A stretch of DNA of 8,739 nt, from NCBI RefSeq assembly GCF_030454045.1, contig NZ_JAKDJE010000100.1, positions 1 through 8,739 on the forward strand, written 5' to 3'. Source of the DNA: Psychrobacter sp. (GTDB lineage: Bacteria; Pseudomonadota; Gammaproteobacteria; Pseudomonadales; Moraxellaceae). Position numbers and translations under genes: made by a program. This document shows positions 5,926 to 8,739 of the stretch, piece after piece (the stretch's first letter is position 1; every line of letters starts with the position of its first letter). Below the pieces are notes generated by a model, which was given only the letters and a program-made list of their open reading frames with translations, did not search any database and was not told where the DNA came from.

Positions 5926-6486
5926 TTATAATTTCCCACAACACCGTTTAAATTTCTCACCAGACCCGCAGATACACGGCTGCTTTTGGCTCACCGTCAT
6001 CGCAACCGTCGGATCTAAAAAGTACCAGCGTGCATCTTGATTAGTTTTGTTTGTAACCTTTACGAAAGCAGACAACTCGTGGTGCGCTTGTATTTTTCCT
6101 GCTAAATCATTTGCATTATCTTTGGTATTAAAATAAGCCTTAAACTCAACCTGTGCATGTCTTTTACCAAGCTTTGGCTTGTGTTCTACAATCTCTAATC
6201 CTGCCCAGTCTGTCTCCATCGCCCAGCTTTCAATCGCGTCAAAGTCAAGCAAGCCTTGCTGCGCAGGTACTGTGGTGTTGACGATATACTCTGGCTTAAT
6301 CAATACAAATGCACTATAGCGCGTACGCATGAGCCGTTCGGCTGTTTCCGCTTTTATACCATCTACTTCTTCATTATAAAAAGCATCATGATAGGGCTGA
6401 CAGCAGTCTTGATAGGAAAGAGCCGCGTTTGCCGTCTCTGCTGTTGGATTGATTTGGCAAGGGCAAGTATGTAGGGAAGGTTGCAT
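5926..6486 (-). CDS. ychJ: YchJ family protein with SEC-C zinc motif (UPF0225)
   Basis: The 186-residue cytosolic protein has the YchJ layout. An N-terminal Cys cluster (CPC, C8 and C10; DCC, C28-C29) is followed by the conserved AERLMRTRYSAFV (49-61), then a NTF2-like/SnoaL-like central domain (about 50-160, with WAGLEIV and ARWYFLDP), and a C-terminal SEC-C motif, PCICGSGEKFKRCCGK (170-185), the same C-x-C-x(8)-C-C zinc-binding pattern found at the end of SecA. Biochemical function is unknown; SEC-C suggests protein or nucleic-acid contact through Zn2+. The length is a little above the usual 150-165. Its stop lies 8 bases from the stop of the NTPase gene, which converges on it, so it marks the right border of the AT-rich cargo. 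The GC of the sampled line at 6181 (31 of 60) is host-like. Start ATG at 6484-6486 has AGAG upstream. Confidence 0.9.
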   Translation of the reverse strand: MQPSLHTCPCQINPTAETANAALSYQDCCQPYHDAFYNEEVDGIKAETAERLMRTRYSAFVLIKPEYIVNTTVPAQQGLLDFDAIESWAMETDWAGLEIVEHKPKLGKRHAQVEFKAYFNTKDNANDLAGKIQAHHELSAFVKVTNKTNQDARWYFLDPTVAMTVSQKQPCICGSGEKFKRCCGKL

Positions 6487-6531
6487 GTTTTACTCTAATT
6501 TTTGTTTATGCTTAATGATCTTATGATAACT

Positions 6532-7248
6532 TTATTGCAGCATGCTTTTTATCAACTCTGGAAATATACCGACTTTGAGCTGCGCCCATGCAGAAGGGTC
6601 GCTCAGTCGTGACCAAAACATCTCAACAGGCGGGGCGACATATACCAGTAGTGCAAGGATAGTATATAAGAGCAGATACCACCATTTGTCTTTTGGCTGA
6701 TAAAACTTCATCGCGGTGCCCGATGAGCGCTTCATTTTCATATTGGACAAATTGACACTATACAGCTCGTCCAATGACAAATGCACGATCGCGCCACCGA
6801 ATAAAAACAGGCCATAAAACCAACTGGTGGTCAGCGGTAGATGCAGACCATAATAGCTTAGACAGGTTAACCCCAGTCCAAGTATCGCCATATAAGGTAC
6901 AGAGTGGATGACGCCGCGATGCACCGTCATAGTGGTAAAAATATGAAAGACCACATAGCGCATAAAACCATACCCCGCGAGCCATAATGCGATCAATGCG
7001 AGCAAGCTCAAATCACTGCGCCAATGCATGACCAGACCAAAAGCAAAGACAAACGAGGTGATATTAAAACCGAGCTTGATTGGTGTTGAATTATCAGAAT
7101 CCAAGTCTGGTAGTAATCCACCGATGGTACCAAGCGCCACGCATACTAAAAACCCTGAATCATCAATCAAGCCTGCCTTATAAACCGTCAAACTCAGAGT
7201 GCCGCTGACCATAAAAGCGACATTTAGGTGGGTATTAAAATTTGCCAT
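6532..7248 (-). CDS. YdjM-like inner-membrane metal-dependent hydrolase
   Basis: The 238-residue protein belongs to the LexA-binding, inner-membrane putative metal-dependent hydrolase family (YdjM-like, PF04307). The conserved metal-ligand motifs are all present: H7 in NTHLNV, PDLDSDNS (47-54, with D48, D50 and D52), HRGVIHS (110-116) and HLSLDELYSV (156-165). Between them are hydrophobic segments at about 11-25, 33-46, 62-75, 81-100, 118-135, 141-156 and 190-206, so it is a multi-pass membrane protein with the polar motifs near the membrane face. The family resembles zinc-dependent phospholipase C in motif order, but substrates are not known; E. coli ydjM is SOS-induced. No clear LexA box is visible upstream here. 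It lies 45 bases upstream of ychJ on the same strand, so the two may share a transcript. The ribosome site (GGATGAACAAG) is poor. Confidence 0.85.
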   Translation of the reverse strand: MANFNTHLNVAFMVSGTLSLTVYKAGLIDDSGFLVCVALGTIGGLLPDLDSDNSTPIKLGFNITSFVFAFGLVMHWRSDLSLLALIALWLAGYGFMRYVVFHIFTTMTVHRGVIHSVPYMAILGLGLTCLSYYGLHLPLTTSWFYGLFLFGGAIVHLSLDELYSVNLSNMKMKRSSGTAMKFYQPKDKWWYLLLYTILALLVYVAPPVEMFWSRLSDPSAWAQLKVGIFPELIKSMLQ

Positions 7249-7374
7249 AAAACTTGTTCATCCATAGCGCTCAAAAAGACCTTTCGAGCGGTGCATCTAG
7301 CTGTAAAAAAGCGCACCATGATACCATAGAGTAGCCAGACATCTAACAGAGATAGCCTTTAAGAGATAGCGCCT
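7249..7374. other. Divergent intergenic region, ydjM-like gene / DUF3025 gene
   Basis: These 126 bases must hold promoters in both directions, but no strong -35/-10 pair stands out. A TATCAT-like -10 can be read on the minus strand near 7320. Short inverted repeats CGCTC/GAGCG (7268-7272, 7286-7290) and GGTGC/GCACC (7290-7294, 7313-7317) and a 9-base direct repeat AGAGATAGC (7348-7356, 7362-7370) are present; the second copy sits just before the DUF3025 start where a ribosome site would be expected. Confidence 0.4.
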
Positions 7375-8436
7375 ATGCCTGCCAGTGATTTACCTACCAA
7401 ACCTGATTCTACCGCCTGTATTGAGCCGCCGTCTAAAATAGAGGGCACACTTGATAACAGCTTTGCTGAGATTGATTGGCAAGCGCCGTGGCTGTTGCAC
7501 ATTACTCAACGACATTACCTCAGCAACAGCATTGAGCGCCTAAGTAGACCAAGTCAGCAGATGAATAGCTCAAATGAATCGGGTAGTCTGGATAATGCAG
7601 AAAGTCTAGATACGCATGGTATCAATGCTTGTAACATCAGTACGCCTGACACGATTGCCAACGTCTTAAAAACGGCGATGCAGCAGCAGGCTGAATATTT
7701 GCAACAGCCATTACCGCAGACCAAACCTACCCATAACCAAACGCCTCAAACGCTACAGTTTGTCTCTCAAAATGCATTGCCCGACGGCGAAGCTTACGAG
7801 CATTTCATCGGTACAACTGGCAACATTCCGACGCGTGACAATCTGCACGATTTGTTTAACGGCAGCATTTGGCTGACTTTTCCCAAGACCAAAGCCATGC
7901 TGAATCATTACCATATGCAAGAAATTGACAAGCAAGGCATCAGTGAGCGCCGAGGGCGTGTGCGCGACACTATTACGGTGTTTGATGAGAATGGGGCAGT
8001 GCTGGTCACGGCAGACCCTAATGTTGGTAAGGCATTGGTTGATTTCGACTGGCAGTCAAGTTTGGTGAGACCCCGTGATAAATGGGACGATCCAACACAG
8101 CCTGATGACAGCGCTCAAGCTGCCGTCTATATCTTTGGACATGCCTTGTTAGAGCAGTTACTACATCCGCGCAAACCCTTATGCGCGCACAGCATTGTCA
8201 TCCATGTGACCCAACGTTTCTTTACCCTACCATTAGCTGATCGTGTGCGTTTTTTGGATGATAAAGTCGCAGACTATATGGCGTCATTACTGTCAAAAGA
8301 TGAGGTGACACCGCGTCAGCTGTCGCCACTGCCAATCTTAGGTGTGCCGCATTTTTGGGCAGAAAACGCAGAACCTAGCTTTTATGATGACAGCTATGTA
8401 TTTCGCAGTGGACGCCGTCAGAAAAATAAAAAATAA
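7375..8436 (+). CDS. DUF3025 family protein
   Basis: The 353-residue product is a clear DUF3025 (PF11227) member. Conserved blocks run from about 126 on: LQFVSQNALPDGEAYEHFI (127-145), IPTRDNLHDLFNGSIWL (151-167), FPKTKAMLN (169-177), ERRGRVRD (191-198), FDENGA (203-208), VYIFGHALLEQL (251-262) and LPILGVPHFW near the C terminus. The many conserved His, Asp and Arg residues suggest an enzyme, but no reaction is known. Family members are generally about 250-290 residues. The excess here lies in residues about 52-125, a Ser/Asn/Gln/Thr-rich, low-complexity stretch splitting the short N-terminal region (IDWQAPWL, 33-40) from the core. No signal peptide or membrane segment is seen. The ATG at 7375 lacks a good Shine-Dalgarno (AAGAGA is 8 bases too far); no better start exists downstream before the IDWQAPW block. 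Family call firm, function unknown. Confidence 0.85.
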   Translation: MPASDLPTKPDSTACIEPPSKIEGTLDNSFAEIDWQAPWLLHITQRHYLSNSIERLSRPSQQMNSSNESGSLDNAESLDTHGINACNISTPDTIANVLKTAMQQQAEYLQQPLPQTKPTHNQTPQTLQFVSQNALPDGEAYEHFIGTTGNIPTRDNLHDLFNGSIWLTFPKTKAMLNHYHMQEIDKQGISERRGRVRDTITVFDENGAVLVTADPNVGKALVDFDWQSSLVRPRDKWDDPTQPDDSAQAAVYIFGHALLEQLLHPRKPLCAHSIVIHVTQRFFTLPLADRVRFLDDKVADYMASLLSKDEVTPRQLSPLPILGVPHFWAENAEPSFYDDSYVFRSGRRQKNKK

Positions 8437-8739
8437 AAAGAATGAGCCATTTAAGATTGACTGGCCAAACCTTTGTTACGTTTACGATTGTGCCACGATT
8501 TGACAACGTCTAGACGTTAACAAAGACTTGGTTGTTTGTTATGGTAATAAGGAATTTTTGTTAATTATCAAAGGGGCGGATGTTCTTTTTGTCAATACAG
8601 CATTATATCCAGCAAGTCTATCAACCTGTCTTGCTGACCAAAGCGGTATCGATCGTCTATCAAGCCACCAGTTATACATAAACTTACCCCACTCTCAACT
8701 TGAAATAAGCAAATCAAACTGAAGAGGCGGGTTACCAAG
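8437..8739. other. Non-coding tail region with inverted repeats
   Basis: No convincing gene is seen in these 303 bases on either strand; a 64-codon frame from a TTG at 8528 lacks a ribosome site and recognisable content. The region contains a perfect 14-base palindrome AACGTCTAGACGTT (8505-8518), a wider inverted repeat CTTTGTTA (8471-8478) / TAACAAAG (8518-8525), and a 7-base hairpin CAGCAAG/CTTGCTG (8610-8616, 8630-8636). GTCTATCAA occurs twice (8616-8624, 8655-8663). On the minus strand there is a TATAAT without a good -35. It may be the leader of a gene beyond the window. Confidence 0.4.
8471..8525. repeat. Nested inverted repeats downstream of the DUF3025 gene
   Basis: CTTTGTTACGT (8471-8481) can pair with ACGTTAACAAAG (8514-8525) with one bulged base, and the right arm also overlaps the palindrome AACGTCTAGACGTT (8505-8518). 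The two pairings are mutually exclusive. No T run follows, so it is not a standard terminator; it could be a protein-binding site or an alternative RNA fold. Confidence 0.4.

Noticed and set aside
8528..8722. 64-codon frame starting at TTG
   Set aside because: No Shine-Dalgarno, rare start, no recognisable motif, and it overlaps the hairpin/repeat segment.
1..8739. CRISPR array, tRNA or rRNA gene
   Set aside because: No regularly spaced repeats and no cloverleaf or rRNA-like stretch noticed on either strand.

Overview
The window looks like chromosomal DNA of a gammaproteobacterium of the Moraxellaceae, most likely Psychrobacter. This rests on the Pseudomonas/Moraxellaceae-type homoserine kinase, the mix of conserved neighbours (DUF2007, YafJ-like amidotransferase, YchJ, YdjM-like membrane protein, DUF3025) and a mid-40s to 50% GC housekeeping background. 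The genus is inferred from protein feel, not from a database search.

Left part (1-3205): a minus-strand, apparently truncated hexapeptide-repeat O-acetyltransferase ends at the window edge. After an intergenic stretch with a good -10 box there is a plus-strand run: homoserine kinase thrB carrying an unusual C-terminal extra domain, a DUF2007 protein, and a YafJ-type class II glutamine amidotransferase whose ATG directly abuts the preceding stop codon.

Middle (3206-5925): a strikingly AT-rich cargo of two genes, a small TIR-domain protein (151 aa) and a 739-aa P-loop STAND-like NTPase. They look like a two-part or split antiviral/abortive-infection module: the NTPase would sense and oligomerise, the TIR domain would degrade NAD+ or make a signal nucleotide. 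The TIR frame ends in a run of nine A followed almost at once by TAG. The NTPase frame lies in the -1 frame, begins at a GTG with no visible Shine-Dalgarno and has no ATG until codon 254. A -1 slip on the A run, or one extra A in the mRNA, would give a single 893-residue TIR-STAND fusion. This is the most interesting feature of the window.

Right part (5926-8739): minus-strand ychJ (SEC-C motif) converges on the cargo with only 8 bases between stop codons. Upstream of it on the same strand is a YdjM-like membrane metal-hydrolase gene. Divergent from that is a DUF3025 gene with an Asn/Gln/Ser-rich insert. The last 300 bases hold no convincing gene but several inverted repeats.

The flanking genes are ordinary metabolism and housekeeping. 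The TIR/STAND pair appears to be a horizontally acquired insertion between them.
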